A stretch of DNA of 58,673 bases from Pseudomonadota bacterium (GTDB taxonomy: Bacteria; Pseudomonadota; Gammaproteobacteria; Arenicellales; UBA868). The position numbers and the translations under genes were made by a program. Where the stretch lies: the NCBI GenBank assembly GCA_002718155.1, contig PBDS01000048.1, positions 27,562 through 86,234 on the forward strand, given 5' to 3'. Under the pieces are notes generated by a model. The model was not told where the DNA came from and did no database searches. It worked only from the letters and a program-made list of their open reading frames with translations. Positions 8,658 to 19,626 of the stretch are shown one piece after another (position 1 is the first letter of the stretch; each line of letters opens with the position of its first letter).

Positions 8658-10885
8658 TCTTTCGCTGGCGGGTCCGTCGCAGGCATATCCTGAGAGTCGC
8701 TCGTCGGGATATGAATTATAGCGGTAGCCCCTCCACCCGGCAGGTTTCCGACCCGGATCAGACCCCCGTTTTCTTCTACGATCCGCCGGCTGATTGCAAG
8801 GCCAAGACCGCTTCCTTTTGTTTTGGTAGTGACATAGGGATCAAAGATCCGATCCAGCAGATTCTCAGCAAACCCAGGGCCATTGTCCCTGATCTCAAGC
8901 TCGAGAAAACTTTTTCGGTTCACGACCCGTCGTGTATGGATCTGTACAAGGCCTGGCGACCCAGTGAGCGCATCCGCCGCATTGATGATCAGATTGTTCA
9001 GCACCTGACGCAGTCCGCTCGGGTCACACATGACCATTGGCAGCTGTTCACCGAGGAAGAGATCAAACTCGATCTTCTTTGAGTGTGACAGGTGCAACTC
9101 CGTGATGTCCCGAACGAGAGTATTAATATCTATTTGCACAGGACGCGAAACCACCGGCTGGGCATATTCAGAGAAAGCGTCGACCATCGACTTCATGGAC
9201 TCCACCTGATTCGCGATGGTACGGGTCGCTCTGTCGAGAGGTTCTCGATCCTGATCGGCGACCTTATCTAGGTACTTTCGGCGAATTCTCTCGGCCGACA
9301 ACTGAATCGGTGTCAGTGGGTTCTTGATCTCATGAGCAAGCCGACGGGCGACATCACCCCAGGCGGCATCGCGCTGGGCTTTGATAAGCTCCGTCGCATC
9401 GTCGAATACCACGACCCAGCCGCTGGTGGATTCAGTACCCGGGAGCTTTGTTCCGCTGCACACCAGTGTTTGTCTACCTAAAGCAGAGGTAACGCTGATC
9501 TCGTCCTGCCACTCGGGACTGTCGTTGTCGATCCCGCGCTGAATGGCTGCCAGAAGTGGGGCGGTTGTCGGCACTGAGAGGCCGATGTCTCTGGCTAAGA
9601 TCCCCACGTACAATTGAAGTGGTGTGCCCAGAATACGTTCCGCTGCCGTGTTGTGGGTGTGCAGTCGGGCATCGGTATCGAACGACATCACACCGGACGA
9701 CAGGTGTGCAAGCACCGTTTCAAGATAAGCGTGCTGGTTTTCGGCTGCCAATTGACTGTTGCGGACCTCATTTTGTGCAATACTGATCTCGCGGGTCATT
9801 CGGTTGAAGGAGTCCACCAGGACGCCGAGTTCATCGCTGCTGTTCACCGGCAACTGTTTACGATAGTCACCTTGTGCGACTGCCCGGGTACCTTCAGCGA
9901 GATCGCGTAGCGGAGCAACCAGCCTTTTGGCGAGATAGATCGCGGCCCAGAGGGCGATCAGAAGCGTCATTACCGTGACCAATGAAAGCGTCAGAACGAA
10001 GCTGAATGTTAGCGGCTGCCGCAGGTACTGAAGTTTCTCGTACTCCGCCGAGGCGGATTCGACCCTCTCTCCGAGTCGTGCGTAGCGCAGCGGCAAAGGG
10101 AAGAGCACCTGTAGAACCCGAGCAGGATCGCCAACTTGACGCCCGTGTACTTGCAAGGCGGCCCGTAATTGAAGTCCCCCACCACCAACCGGTTCCAATT
10201 CCGCATAGACCTGACCCTGTCTTACCTGGCGGATTACCCGCTCATCGGGGACATCCGGGACCAGTGAGACAGGGTTAGAGCTGCTGGATGCCAGAATCTT
10301 ACCCGACATGGTGTGAAGGCTCATTTCGTCAAAGTTGCCAGATTCACGAAGCTGGTCAAGCAGACGGATGACTTCGAATGTCGAGGACGTGTCTTCGATA
10401 CGCTGCGCATCTTGGCGCAGTTGTTCAACGATATCAAGTTTGATCGACGCAAGTGAACTGCGACCAAGCAGTAATGCATCGTCGAGCGCTTGTTCGATCT
10501 GAACGTCGAACCAGCTGTCTACGCCTCGGCTGAGAAACTGCACCGCAAAGTAGTAAACCACAGCCAGAGGAATCAGTGCTAGAACCGCAAAGGTTGACAC
10601 GAAACGCAGCGTCAGCCTGGATCCCAGTACCTGTGATCGGAACTGACCAATCAGGCGCCAGATCTGGAACGCAGTCAGTATTGCCAGCAGGATGATGCCG
10701 ACAACGTTAAGCAAGATCAGTGCTAAATAGTAGTCGCCAAACAGCTCGTCATTTTCTGCAGCAAGACTGAGCAACACCGATGCCAGCAGCAGCAGCGATG
10801 ACAGAGCCAGGGTAAACCCGGGTCCGAGAATGCGTGAGATCAGCGGGTAACCTGCCATCGGTGCCAGTCGCCGGTCAGCTGCCAT
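8654..10885 (-). CDS. ntrY: NtrY-like sensor histidine kinase (start may be 10858)
   Basis: N-terminal TM segments, HAMP, PAS, HisKA (RRLAHEIKNPLTPIQLSAERIRRKY), HATPase_c (NNLIINAADAL, GSGLGLAIS). Confidence 0.9.
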   Translation of the reverse strand: MAADRRLAPMAGYPLISRILGPGFTLALSSLLLLASVLLSLAAENDELFGDYYLALILLNVVGIILLAILTAFQIWRLIGQFRSQVLGSRLTLRFVSTFAVLALIPLAVVYYFAVQFLSRGVDSWFDVQIEQALDDALLLGRSSLASIKLDIVEQLRQDAQRIEDTSSTFEVIRLLDQLRESGNFDEMSLHTMSGKILASSSSNPVSLVPDVPDERVIRQVRQGQVYAELEPVGGGGLQLRAALQVHGRQVGDPARVLQVLFPLPLRYARLGERVESASAEYEKLQYLRQPLTFSFVLTLSLVTVMTLLIALWAAIYLAKRLVAPLRDLAEGTRAVAQGDYRKQLPVNSSDELGVLVDSFNRMTREISIAQNEVRNSQLAAENQHAYLETVLAHLSSGVMSFDTDARLHTHNTAAERILGTPLQLYVGILARDIGLSVPTTAPLLAAIQRGIDNDSPEWQDEISVTSALGRQTLVCSGTKLPGTESTSGWVVVFDDATELIKAQRDAAWGDVARRLAHEIKNPLTPIQLSAERIRRKYLDKVADQDREPLDRATRTIANQVESMKSMVDAFSEYAQPVVSRPVQIDINTLVRDITELHLSHSKKIEFDLFLGEQLPMVMCDPSGLRQVLNNLIINAADALTGSPGLVQIHTRRVVNRKSFLELEIRDNGPGFAENLLDRIFDPYVTTKTKGSGLGLAISRRIVEENGGLIRVGNLPGGGATAIIHIPTSDSQDMPATDPPAKE

Positions 10886-11478
10886 GAGGGAAGGAAAAAG
10901 ACCATGAGCCGCAACGGCCCCGGAAGGGCTCGGTGGTCAAGCGTGAGGCGCGCGCGGACCTGAAGTAGCTGATCGGATTTCATTGTTTCTGGAATCGCTT
11001 CCCGTATCCGGAAGGTGCCTACCCCATCGAGGGTTTCCGACAGTGTCGGGAACACCTCTATATCGTTCGCCGATTGCCGGGTCAGCGTAAACTGATTTGA
11101 CAGGGCATGATATTGAATTCTGAGTGGGTATTGCCAGACAGCGATCTGACTGTGCCATGAGAATCTCGTCTTCTTGTAAAGGTGAACATCCAGGTTGATT
11201 GTCAGGGGTATGCCCTTGACCAGAGCCTCGGCTGCCTGAGGGCTGAGTGTGATTGACGGCAACACCTTGGTCTCGAGAAAGCCTGCTGAAATGTGGGACT
11301 GGCCAGCCAGAAGCTGAAAATCGGCGAGTGCGTATGGTGGCAGCAGGACCAGGAACATCACAACTGATACCGTGGGCCAGTGCTTCGCCCGTAGTGATGT
11401 TGCCTGTGTCACGGGTAAATGATCAAAGTGCCCGATCGGAAGACCGCATTGCATTATACGGGTAATCTGGCACCTCAC
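10840..11478 (-). CDS. DUF4390 domain-containing protein
   Basis: 212 aa with signal/TM segment, position between rsmB and ntrY, LPGPLRLMVFFLPSWQL C-terminus. Confidence 0.7.
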   Translation of the reverse strand: MRCQITRIMQCGLPIGHFDHLPVTQATSLRAKHWPTVSVVMFLVLLPPYALADFQLLAGQSHISAGFLETKVLPSITLSPQAAEALVKGIPLTINLDVHLYKKTRFSWHSQIAVWQYPLRIQYHALSNQFTLTRQSANDIEVFPTLSETLDGVGTFRIREAIPETMKSDQLLQVRARLTLDHRALPGPLRLMVFFLPSWQLTGDWHRWQVTR

Positions 11479-11481
11479 CCA

Positions 11482-12771
11482 TCACTGCTTATGCAGCATA
11501 GCATAGTAGAGTCCGTCTCCTTGTTTTCCAGGCAGGAACTGGTGGCCGAGTCGGGTCTTGATGCCGTGGCTGAAATCAACCCTGCTGATCTTGGCTTCAG
11601 GCTCGAGTTTCAGGAAGGTATTGACCAGATCATCGTTCTCGGCCGGTAGTATCGAACAAGTCACGTAGAGAAGGCGACCACCGGACTTAAGCACTGGCCA
11701 GAGTCGTCGCAGTAAGAGCAGTTGCTTGTCGGCCAGGGCAGGGATGTCGGAGCCGCGGCGCAGGACCCGGATGTCCGGGTGACGACGGATTACGCCACTG
11801 CCGCTACACGGCGCATCCAGGAGTACGACATCGTAAGGTTCGCCATCCCACCATTGGCCGGGTTGGGTCGCGTCTGCTGCGCTGATCTGGGCAGTCAAGC
11901 CAAGACGCTGCAGATTTTCTTCAATCAAATGGATGCGATCGGGCATGTCGAGAGCCTTGAGAAAAAATCCTTGTTCAGTGAGTTCGGCAAGCTGTCCCGT
12001 TTTACCGCCAGGTGCAGCGCAAGCATCGAGTACACGGTGGTTCTCGAGCGCTCCCAACAGCAGGGGGCTCAGCTGTGCTGCTGCATCCTGAACAGATACG
12101 TCGCCGTCGGCGAACCCTGGAAGTTTGGTGACAGGAACCGGCTTCTCCAGAGTCACGGCCCAGGGACTGAGTTGTGAAGGAGAAGCGCTCAGTCCGGCTT
12201 GTTTGAGTCGTGCCAGGTAGGCTTCCCTGGAATTGTGGAGTGGGTTGACGCGCAGGGACAATGGGGGGTGAAGATTGAAATTATCCAGAATTTCCTGCCA
12301 GTTGTCCGGCCAGGCATGGCGAACTGCGGACAATAGCCATTCGGGTGTGGCGTAACGGAACTCTGCGGTCGTTTCAAAGACGGGATCCCGATCCCGCAGG
12401 TGCGAACGCAGAACTGCATTGACTAGTTGGCGACTGTGCTTGCGGCCCAGAATGCGAGCGGCATCCACCGTGCTGGATGTGATCGCGTATTCTGGCTCAT
12501 CCAGGTGGTCATATTGATACAGGGCGCACAACATCAGGTTTTCCAGAACCGACTCTCGCTGGCGAACAGGCTTATGCAACCTGTGCCGAAGGATAGGTCG
12601 GTAGCGATAGGCCCATCGAATGCTGCCCCAAGCGATCTCGCGTACCTCAGGCCAGCTCTCGGGTCGAGTGGTCCGCAGCCTGTGTCTAGCGGCATTGTCA
12701 AGGGTTCGCCCGCGTGACAGCACGTCGTCTACGATGGTTGCTGCTACGGCACAGACCTCAGCTGTCGGCAT
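11482..12771 (-). CDS. rsmB: 16S rRNA (cytosine-967-C5)-methyltransferase RsmB (start chosen at internal ATG)
   Basis: NusB-like N-terminus, LDACAAPGGKTGQLAEL SAM motif, LDAPCSGSGVIRRHPD, YVTCSILPAEN catalytic Cys motif. Confidence 0.94.
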   Translation of the reverse strand: MPTAEVCAVAATIVDDVLSRGRTLDNAARHRLRTTRPESWPEVREIAWGSIRWAYRYRPILRHRLHKPVRQRESVLENLMLCALYQYDHLDEPEYAITSSTVDAARILGRKHSRQLVNAVLRSHLRDRDPVFETTAEFRYATPEWLLSAVRHAWPDNWQEILDNFNLHPPLSLRVNPLHNSREAYLARLKQAGLSASPSQLSPWAVTLEKPVPVTKLPGFADGDVSVQDAAAQLSPLLLGALENHRVLDACAAPGGKTGQLAELTEQGFFLKALDMPDRIHLIEENLQRLGLTAQISAADATQPGQWWDGEPYDVVLLDAPCSGSGVIRRHPDIRVLRRGSDIPALADKQLLLLRRLWPVLKSGGRLLYVTCSILPAENDDLVNTFLKLEPEAKISRVDFSHGIKTRLGHQFLPGKQGDGLYYAMLHKQ

Positions 12772-13717
12772 GTGCTGGATCGGGGTCGAAGCGTTGACCG
12801 GTCCGAATCGGATGTCCATTGAGAAATGCGTTCACAGCCAGTGGTTTCCGACCAGGCACCTGTATTTCAAGGAGGTCGAGAGTGCCCTCACCAGTCTGAA
12901 CCCGAAGCAGGTTTCTGCCGGTCTGAACGACGGTGCCGGGTAAAGCCGTGGTCTGGTCCGATCCGAGGCCAGCCTTAAGGACAAGCAAGGTCTCACCGCC
13001 CAGGCCGGTTCGGGCCAAGGGCCAAGGGTTAAAAGCCCGGATTCGCCTTTCTAGAATTGCCGCAGGTAGCCGCCAGTCCAGGCTGGATTCAGCCCGGCTG
13101 ACTTTTCTTGCCATGCAGGTGGCCTCGGACGGCTGCGGCCGTGATTGGCAATTTCCTTGTGCTATATCGGGCAGGATTCTGGCAAGTTCCGTTGCGCCCA
13201 GGTGGGCCAGTCGATCATCAAGAGAGGCCGCAGTGTCAGTGTCGAATACAGGTGTGGAGACCTGCGACAGGATGGCACCGGTATCAAGTCCTTCATTCAT
13301 CTGCATCACGGTGATGCCAGTTTCACGGTCGCCTGCCTCGATCGCGCGCTGAATGGGAGCGGCACCACGCCAGCGTGGGAGTAAAGAGGCATGCACGTTG
13401 ATGCAGCCCAGCGGTGGGATCTTCAGTATCTCTTTGGGTAGGATCAGGCCGTAGGCGACAACAATCAGAATATCAGGCGATAGTGCGGTCAGATGATCAA
13501 CTTCATCGGCGAGCGCCTGAGGTTGCCTAATCGGTAGGCCTTCTTCTGCCACCATTGTCTTTACAGGGCTCTGCCGCAGGGTACGGCCTCGACCGGCAGG
13601 TCGATCCGGCTGTGTGTAGACAGTCATAATATCGATTGGCGAATTCAACAACGCCTGCAGGCTGACCGCGGCAAAGCGAGGAGTACCTGCAAAAACCGCG
13701 CGAAGTGACACGGGCAA
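12758..13717 (-). CDS. fmt: Methionyl-tRNA formyltransferase
   Basis: VFAGTPRFAAVSLQALL, INVHASLLPRWRGAAPIQRAI motif, MNEGLDTGAIL. Confidence 0.95.
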   Translation of the reverse strand: MPVSLRAVFAGTPRFAAVSLQALLNSPIDIMTVYTQPDRPAGRGRTLRQSPVKTMVAEEGLPIRQPQALADEVDHLTALSPDILIVVAYGLILPKEILKIPPLGCINVHASLLPRWRGAAPIQRAIEAGDRETGITVMQMNEGLDTGAILSQVSTPVFDTDTAASLDDRLAHLGATELARILPDIAQGNCQSRPQPSEATCMARKVSRAESSLDWRLPAAILERRIRAFNPWPLARTGLGGETLLVLKAGLGSDQTTALPGTVVQTGRNLLRVQTGEGTLDLLEIQVPGRKPLAVNAFLNGHPIRTGQRFDPDPAHADS

Positions 13718-13734
13718 AGAGATATCCGAGCGGG

Positions 13735-14271
13735 TCAGTAAACTACGACCTTGTTATGCCGGTCGATCTCACTGCTGTCTCGTTCTTCCTTCAACAGGCG
13801 CTTACGGATTCGATTCTGTTTTAAGCGCGACAGGTAGTCGACGAAAACCTTGCCATCCAAGTGGTCGATTTCATGCTGTACACAGACCGAAAGTAACTCG
13901 TAAGCTTCCAGTTTGAAAGGCCTGCCTTCGCGGTCCAGTGCTCCGATCACGACGCTCTCGGCCCGGCGCACCGGCGCTACTACTCCGGGGACAGAGAGGC
14001 ATCCTTCCTCGGCTTCGGTATCACCAGTTTCTTCTTCAATCACTGGGTTGATAAACACCATCAGTTGGTTTTTGTGCTCCGAAACGTCCATTACGATAAC
14101 TCGTTTGTGAACATTGACCTGGGTCGCTGCCAGACCTATGCCTGGCGCGTTGTACATAGTCTCGGCCATGTCATCAACCAGTTGGGTGATCTTCTGATCA
14201 ACCACCTCTACAATTTTGGCCTGTTTTCGCAGTCGAGGGTCTGGGTAGAGCAGAATGTCAAGCAGTGCCAT
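13735..14271 (-). CDS. def: Peptide deformylase
   Basis: [35 protein letters not shown] motifs. Confidence 0.96.
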   Translation of the reverse strand: MALLDILLYPDPRLRKQAKIVEVVDQKITQLVDDMAETMYNAPGIGLAATQVNVHKRVIVMDVSEHKNQLMVFINPVIEEETGDTEAEEGCLSVPGVVAPVRRAESVVIGALDREGRPFKLEAYELLSVCVQHEIDHLDGKVFVDYLSRLKQNRIRKRLLKEERDSSEIDRHNKVVVY

Positions 14272-14475
14272 TAGGGTCTTTGCACAAGAACTGTGACTTT
14301 GTTCTCTTGGAATGGAAGCGTAATTACCTCTAAACTAGGCGCCATCTGATCCGAAAATCGGTAGCTCTAATCGTGAATTCTAGCGGAATTCCCTATAAGG
14401 CTGCACTCGTGGTCTGATGATCGATGTAAGATCGAGGCGAGATAAACAGGAAACAGACGTAGGAGCAACAGGCGG

Positions 14476-15498
14476 ATGATCAAAGTTATTTTTCGACTAA
14501 TCGCGACTGCCCTGCTGTTACTGACAGTTCCAAGTCATGCCGGTGAACTCGTCCTCAAGCCCGGATCACCGTTGATCTATACAGTCCGCGCAGGGGACAC
14601 TCTGTGGAGTATTGCATCACGCTTTCTCGCTGAGCCTTGGCGCTGGCCGGAAATCCTCATCCGGAACCCCCAGATCGAAAACCCGGAAGAGTTGTACGCT
14701 GGTGATGTGCTGATCCTAGGTTCCCACAGCGATGGGGTGGAACTAAAAGTGCTCCGGGTCGAAAAATTAACTCCGCAGGTCCGCATTGTCTCCAAGGGGA
14801 AACCGGTGCCGAGCGTTGCCCCCGATGCTATTCAGCCTTTTCTGGTGTATCCACAAATACTTGATGCACAGCAATTAAGAAGTGCTGGCCATGTGATCAT
14901 TGGAGTTGAAGGTGATATTGTTCTGGGGCAGTTCCACCAGTTTTTTGCGCAAAACCTGCCCGCTTCTGACAACGGTCGTTATCGAGTCATTCGTCCCGGA
15001 GACTCATTCTCCGATCCCGAGACAGGTGAGAACCTAGGAAGGCCAGCCAAGCATCTCGGGACAGCTAAGTTGATCTCCAGCGGGTCGATCGGTACGTTGG
15101 AAATCGTTGAAAGCCGGGAGGAAATCCAACCGGGCGACCGGTTGATACCCGTGGTAGATGAAGTCGGGTTGCCATATTTTTTCCCGCGTAGACCGGATAG
15201 CCAGGTGGCCGGATACATTGTCGGAATCAGTGACGGGCTCAGCGAGGTGGGTGTGCTGTCTGTAGTGATAGTTTCGCTGGGCCATGAGGACGGAATCAAG
15301 CGTGGTGACGTCATACAGGTGAACCGCCAGGGCGAGGTTGGCAAGGACCCTTCGACTGGTCAGATCATCAGATTGCCCGAGTCACCGTCTGCCTACTTGA
15401 TGGTCTTCAAGGTGTTCGAAAAGGTCAGTTACGGACTTATCATCAAGGCCGACCGGACAGTCCACTTGCTCGACCGAGTCTCCAGCCCGTCCGTATGA
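14476..15498 (+). CDS. LysM peptidoglycan-binding domain protein
   Basis: Signal peptide plus LysM motif YTVRAGDTLWSIASRFLAEPWRWPEI; located upstream of dprA. Confidence 0.85.
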   Translation: MIKVIFRLIATALLLLTVPSHAGELVLKPGSPLIYTVRAGDTLWSIASRFLAEPWRWPEILIRNPQIENPEELYAGDVLILGSHSDGVELKVLRVEKLTPQVRIVSKGKPVPSVAPDAIQPFLVYPQILDAQQLRSAGHVIIGVEGDIVLGQFHQFFAQNLPASDNGRYRVIRPGDSFSDPETGENLGRPAKHLGTAKLISSGSIGTLEIVESREEIQPGDRLIPVVDEVGLPYFFPRRPDSQVAGYIVGISDGLSEVGVLSVVIVSLGHEDGIKRGDVIQVNRQGEVGKDPSTGQIIRLPESPSAYLMVFKVFEKVSYGLIIKADRTVHLLDRVSSPSV

Positions 15499-15604
15499 TG
15501 CGAGCTGTTTTACGATCGCCAATGGGGTTTCTTGGAGTCTGATCCGGAGAATCTCACCGCTTTCAACACTAAGGTTCAACTAAACGCTGACCAAGGACGG
15601 TCAT

Positions 15605-16687
15605 ATGCGAAAGAATTTAAGGGCTTGGGTAAAGATTGCGCGGGCCCGATTACCAGACGTTGTCAAGCAGGCGATACTCGATCGATTTCCCGATCCTAAC
15701 GATGCGCTTCTCGTTGATTTGAGCGAGCTGTCAGGCACCGCCAGAAAAGCTTTCGCTCCGGGAATGACTCTCGAATCCCACGCCGACCCGGCTGCGGTTG
15801 ATAAAGATTGCAGCTGGCTCGGTGGTGGCGAACGGTGTGTCATCGGTATATCGGAGGCTGACTATCCCGCACTACTACGACAGATTTCAGATCCGCCACT
15901 CGTGCTGTACACCGCGGGTGATCATTCACTGCTGGCTTGTCATGGCCTGGCGATTGTCGGCAGTCGGAACCCGACTCCTATCGGTCGAGAGATCGCCCAT
16001 GGCATTGCCCGGCAACTTTCGGCTGGGGGGGCTGTTGTGGTCAGCGGGTTGGCAACGGGAATTGACGGCGCTGCGCATTATGGAGCTCTTGAAGCTCGCG
16101 GCTCGACTGTCGCTGTCTGTGCCACAGGCCTCGATCTTGTCTATCCACGCTGTCACACTGCCTTGGCCGATCGGATCTGTCGAGACGGATTGTTGATCTC
16201 GGAATACCCCCCGGGAACAGGAGTGCGTCGTTATCACTTTCCACATAGAAACCGTTTGATCAGTGGCCTGACACTAGGAACCCTGATTGTTGAGGCGGCG
16301 TCAAGGAGCGGAAGTCTGATCACTGCCAGGCTGGCCGCTGAGCAGGGGCGAGATGTATTTGCCGTGCCCGGTTCTATTCACTCCCCACTGTCTCGAGGCC
16401 CGCACCTGTTGATCAGAGATGGTGCACGACTGGTCGAGTCGATCAACGACATCTACGCAGAACTACCATCGTTGGGCCACGCGGGGTTGAATGAGAACCG
16501 ATCCCCGGAGCCCGTGATTGAACGAGCCCTGCTGCTCGAGGCCGTGGACTACGTTCCAACGACTTTAGACCAGATCATTGAGCGGAGCGGTTTGACGATC
16601 ACTGAGATTTGCGCCATGCTGATACAGAAGGAACTGTTAGGAGAGGTGCGCAGTTGTCCAGGCGGATACATTCGTACGGTGGCTTAG
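15605..16687 (+). CDS. dprA: DNA processing protein DprA/Smf
   Basis: AIVGSRNPTPIGREIAHGIA, VSGLATGIDGAAHYGAL, FPHRNRLISGL, SLITARLAAEQGRDVFAVPGSI. Confidence 0.94.
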   Translation: MRKNLRAWVKIARARLPDVVKQAILDRFPDPNDALLVDLSELSGTARKAFAPGMTLESHADPAAVDKDCSWLGGGERCVIGISEADYPALLRQISDPPLVLYTAGDHSLLACHGLAIVGSRNPTPIGREIAHGIARQLSAGGAVVVSGLATGIDGAAHYGALEARGSTVAVCATGLDLVYPRCHTALADRICRDGLLISEYPPGTGVRRYHFPHRNRLISGLTLGTLIVEAASRSGSLITARLAAEQGRDVFAVPGSIHSPLSRGPHLLIRDGARLVESINDIYAELPSLGHAGLNENRSPEPVIERALLLEAVDYVPTTLDQIIERSGLTITEICAMLIQKELLGEVRSCPGGYIRTVA

Positions 16688-16876
16688 AGTGACGATATCA
16701 CCCAGAATTGTGCAGGTACTACCCCAGCGACGAGTGCGGGCTGATTGCTGATGGTCCCATGAATAACTGCTTCATCGACCGGTCGGACACTCGTTCGGTG
16801 CACAATCGACTTCTTTCCCATGCAGCGCTAGTAGCCTGTGCAATGCCAGAGAAAATCCATTTTATTATTGAGGACC

Positions 16877-19594
16877 ATGAGTAAGTCATTAGTCATTGTG
16901 GAGTCGCCGGCCAAGGCGAAGACGATCAGCAAGTATCTGGGCAGTGATTTTGTCGTCAAGTCCAGTGTTGGCCATGTCCGGGACCTACCAGTCAGTGGCC
17001 GAGGAAGCAAGGTTGATCCAAAAGAAAGGGCCAGGCAGGCGGCCTTGACGCGGAAGATGCCGCCGCATGTCAAAGCGCGGCACAAAAAAGAAAAAGCACA
17101 AAGAAACCTTGTCAAGAATATGGGATTAGACCCTGAGAATGACTGGCGGGCCACCTATGAGATTCTGCCGGATAAAGTCAAGGTCGTAGACGAGTTGCGG
17201 AAGTTCGCTAAGCGCACTGAGACCATCTATCTCGCAACTGATCTGGATCGTGAGGGAGAGGCCATTGCTTGGCATCTAAAAGAGATCATAGGTGGTGATA
17301 ACAGCCGTTACCGGCGTGTGGTTTTCAACGAGATTACCAAGAAAGCCATTCAGCAGGCTTTTGGGCAACCCGGCCAACTGGATAGTCATAAGGTTGAAGC
17401 TCAGCAGACGCGCCGTTTTCTGGATCGGGTCGTGGGTTTCATGCTCTCACCCTTGCTCTGGGCAAAAATAGCCCGCGGTCTTTCAGCAGGTCGGGTGCAG
17501 TCGGTGGCCGTCCGCTTATTGGTAGATCGCGAGCGTGAAATTCGGGCATTTGTTCCCGAGGAATACTGGGAGGTATACGCAGACACAGCGTATGAAGAGC
17601 AACAGTTAAGACTGCAGGTCGCGAAGGAGGACGGAAAAAATTTCCGACCTACCAGCAAAGAGCAGACGGATCAGGCATTGGCGCAGTTGCAAAAAAGTCG
17701 CTATCAAGTCGCCTCTCGCGATGACCGGCCAACAAGATCAAAACCTAATCCGCCCCTGGTGACTTCAACACTTCAGCAGGCAGCCAGCACCCGGTTGGGA
17801 TTTTCTGTAAAGAAGACCATGATGCTTGCACAGCGGTTGTACGAAGCGGGTTACATCACTTATATGCGGACCGATTCGACAAATCTCAGTAACGATGCCG
17901 TGCAGAGTTGTCGTGATTTTATCCTGGCTCGTTTTGGCAAGGACTACCTGCCTAAGAGTCCCGTTTTCTACGCCAGCAAAGAAGGTGCCCAGGAGGCACA
18001 TGAGGCTATTCGCCCGACCGAGGTCACCAGAGAGGGGGAGGCTGTTCCGACAGAGCCCGACCAGCGACGGCTTTATGATCTGATTCGAAACTATTTTCTG
18101 GCCTGCCAGATGATGCCCGCGCAATATTTGAGTTCAACGCTGGTCGTGACATCGGGCCCATTTGAGCTCCGGGCCAAAGGCAGAATCCTGCAGTTTGACG
18201 GGCATACCCGCGCACTACCACCGGTAGGTAGACAGGACAATCAGGAACTGCCAGACATAGAAATCGGTCAGGTTTTAGCCCTACAGAAGCTGGATCCAGA
18301 GCAGCATTTTACCAGGCCGCCAGCAAGATTTAGCGAAGCCAGCCTGGTAAAAATACTTGAAAAGCTCGGCATTGGCAGGCCATCGACCTATGCATCGATC
18401 ATTTCCACCATTCAGGACCGAGGTTACGTGAGGATCATTAACCGTCGTTTTTTCTCAGAAAAGATGGGCGAGATTGTGACTGACCGCCTGAATGAGAATT
18501 TCGGTCACCTCATGGATTATGGTTTTACTGCCGAGATGGAAGAAACGCTGGATGCCATTGCCGGGGGCGACAGGGACTGGAAATCTGTCCTGAATGAATT
18601 CTATTCCGACTTCAAGCAGAAACTGGAAGCAGCAGAAGGACAAGGGGAAGGCAAGAATGCAATCGGTGGGATGCGCGCCAACCTGCCTACCGACACCGAT
18701 ATTGAGTGCCCGAATTGTGGCAGGCATATGCAGGTACGAAACGGGGCAACGGGAATATTCCTGGGTTGTTCGGGTTATGGCCTGTCACCAAAAGAACGCT
18801 GCAAACAGACGTTGAATCTGTCGGCAGGAGACGAGGTCGAGGATGCTGTACTGGATGAAGAAATGGAGGCAAGGCGGTTGATCGACAGGCGCCGCTGTTC
18901 AACCTGTAACAGCGTTATGGATACATGCTTGATCGATGAAAAACGCAAAATCCACATCTGTGCAAACAATCCCGATTGTGCCGGTTTTGAAGTCGAGCAG
19001 GGACAATTCCGACTAAAAGGCTATGATGGGCCGGTTCTGGAATGTGATAAGTGCGGTTCCGAGATGCAGTTGAAGACTGGCCGATTTGGGAAATATTTTG
19101 GTTGCACCAAAGAAAGCTGCAAAAATACGCGAAAACTCCTGAGAAATGGCCAGGCGGCCCCACCCAGGGCCGACCCAATCCCGATGCCTCATCTATCTTG
19201 TCAGAAAGTCGATGATTTCTATCTATTGCGCGACGGCGCGCAGGGCATTTTTCTTGCAGCCAGCCAGTTTCCGAGAAACCGTGAAACCCGGGCGCCGCTG
19301 GTTGAGGAAATACTTACCGTCAAGGAACAACTCGATCCCAAGTACCAGTTCCTGGCGAGCGCTCCGGTAACAGACCCTGCGGGAAACAAGGCACAAATTC
19401 GTTACAGTCGGAAGACCAAAGAGCAGTACGTATTGACTGAAGTAGACAAGAAGGCGACAGGCTGGAAAGCCTTTTATCGAAACGGTGAGTGGCTGACTCA
19501 GGCCGCAGTGAAACCCCGGAAAAGCCCCAGAAAAAAGAAAGCAGGCAGCAAAACAGCCCGCAAAGTGACTCCACTGCCAGCAAAAAGCCAATGA
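16877..19594 (+). CDS. topA: DNA topoisomerase I (start moved from 16838 to internal ATG)
   Basis: [51 protein letters not shown] catalytic Tyr, C-terminal 4-Cys zinc fingers. Confidence 0.96.
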   Translation: MSKSLVIVESPAKAKTISKYLGSDFVVKSSVGHVRDLPVSGRGSKVDPKERARQAALTRKMPPHVKARHKKEKAQRNLVKNMGLDPENDWRATYEILPDKVKVVDELRKFAKRTETIYLATDLDREGEAIAWHLKEIIGGDNSRYRRVVFNEITKKAIQQAFGQPGQLDSHKVEAQQTRRFLDRVVGFMLSPLLWAKIARGLSAGRVQSVAVRLLVDREREIRAFVPEEYWEVYADTAYEEQQLRLQVAKEDGKNFRPTSKEQTDQALAQLQKSRYQVASRDDRPTRSKPNPPLVTSTLQQAASTRLGFSVKKTMMLAQRLYEAGYITYMRTDSTNLSNDAVQSCRDFILARFGKDYLPKSPVFYASKEGAQEAHEAIRPTEVTREGEAVPTEPDQRRLYDLIRNYFLACQMMPAQYLSSTLVVTSGPFELRAKGRILQFDGHTRALPPVGRQDNQELPDIEIGQVLALQKLDPEQHFTRPPARFSEASLVKILEKLGIGRPSTYASIISTIQDRGYVRIINRRFFSEKMGEIVTDRLNENFGHLMDYGFTAEMEETLDAIAGGDRDWKSVLNEFYSDFKQKLEAAEGQGEGKNAIGGMRANLPTDTDIECPNCGRHMQVRNGATGIFLGCSGYGLSPKERCKQTLNLSAGDEVEDAVLDEEMEARRLIDRRRCSTCNSVMDTCLIDEKRKIHICANNPDCAGFEVEQGQFRLKGYDGPVLECDKCGSEMQLKTGRFGKYFGCTKESCKNTRKLLRNGQAAPPRADPIPMPHLSCQKVDDFYLLRDGAQGIFLAASQFPRNRETRAPLVEEILTVKEQLDPKYQFLASAPVTDPAGNKAQIRYSRKTKEQYVLTEVDKKATGWKAFYRNGEWLTQAAVKPRKSPRKKKAGSKTARKVTPLPAKSQ

Positions 19595-19626
19595 CACGGA
19601 TCAGTGCCGGTAAGCGGGGTACCGAT

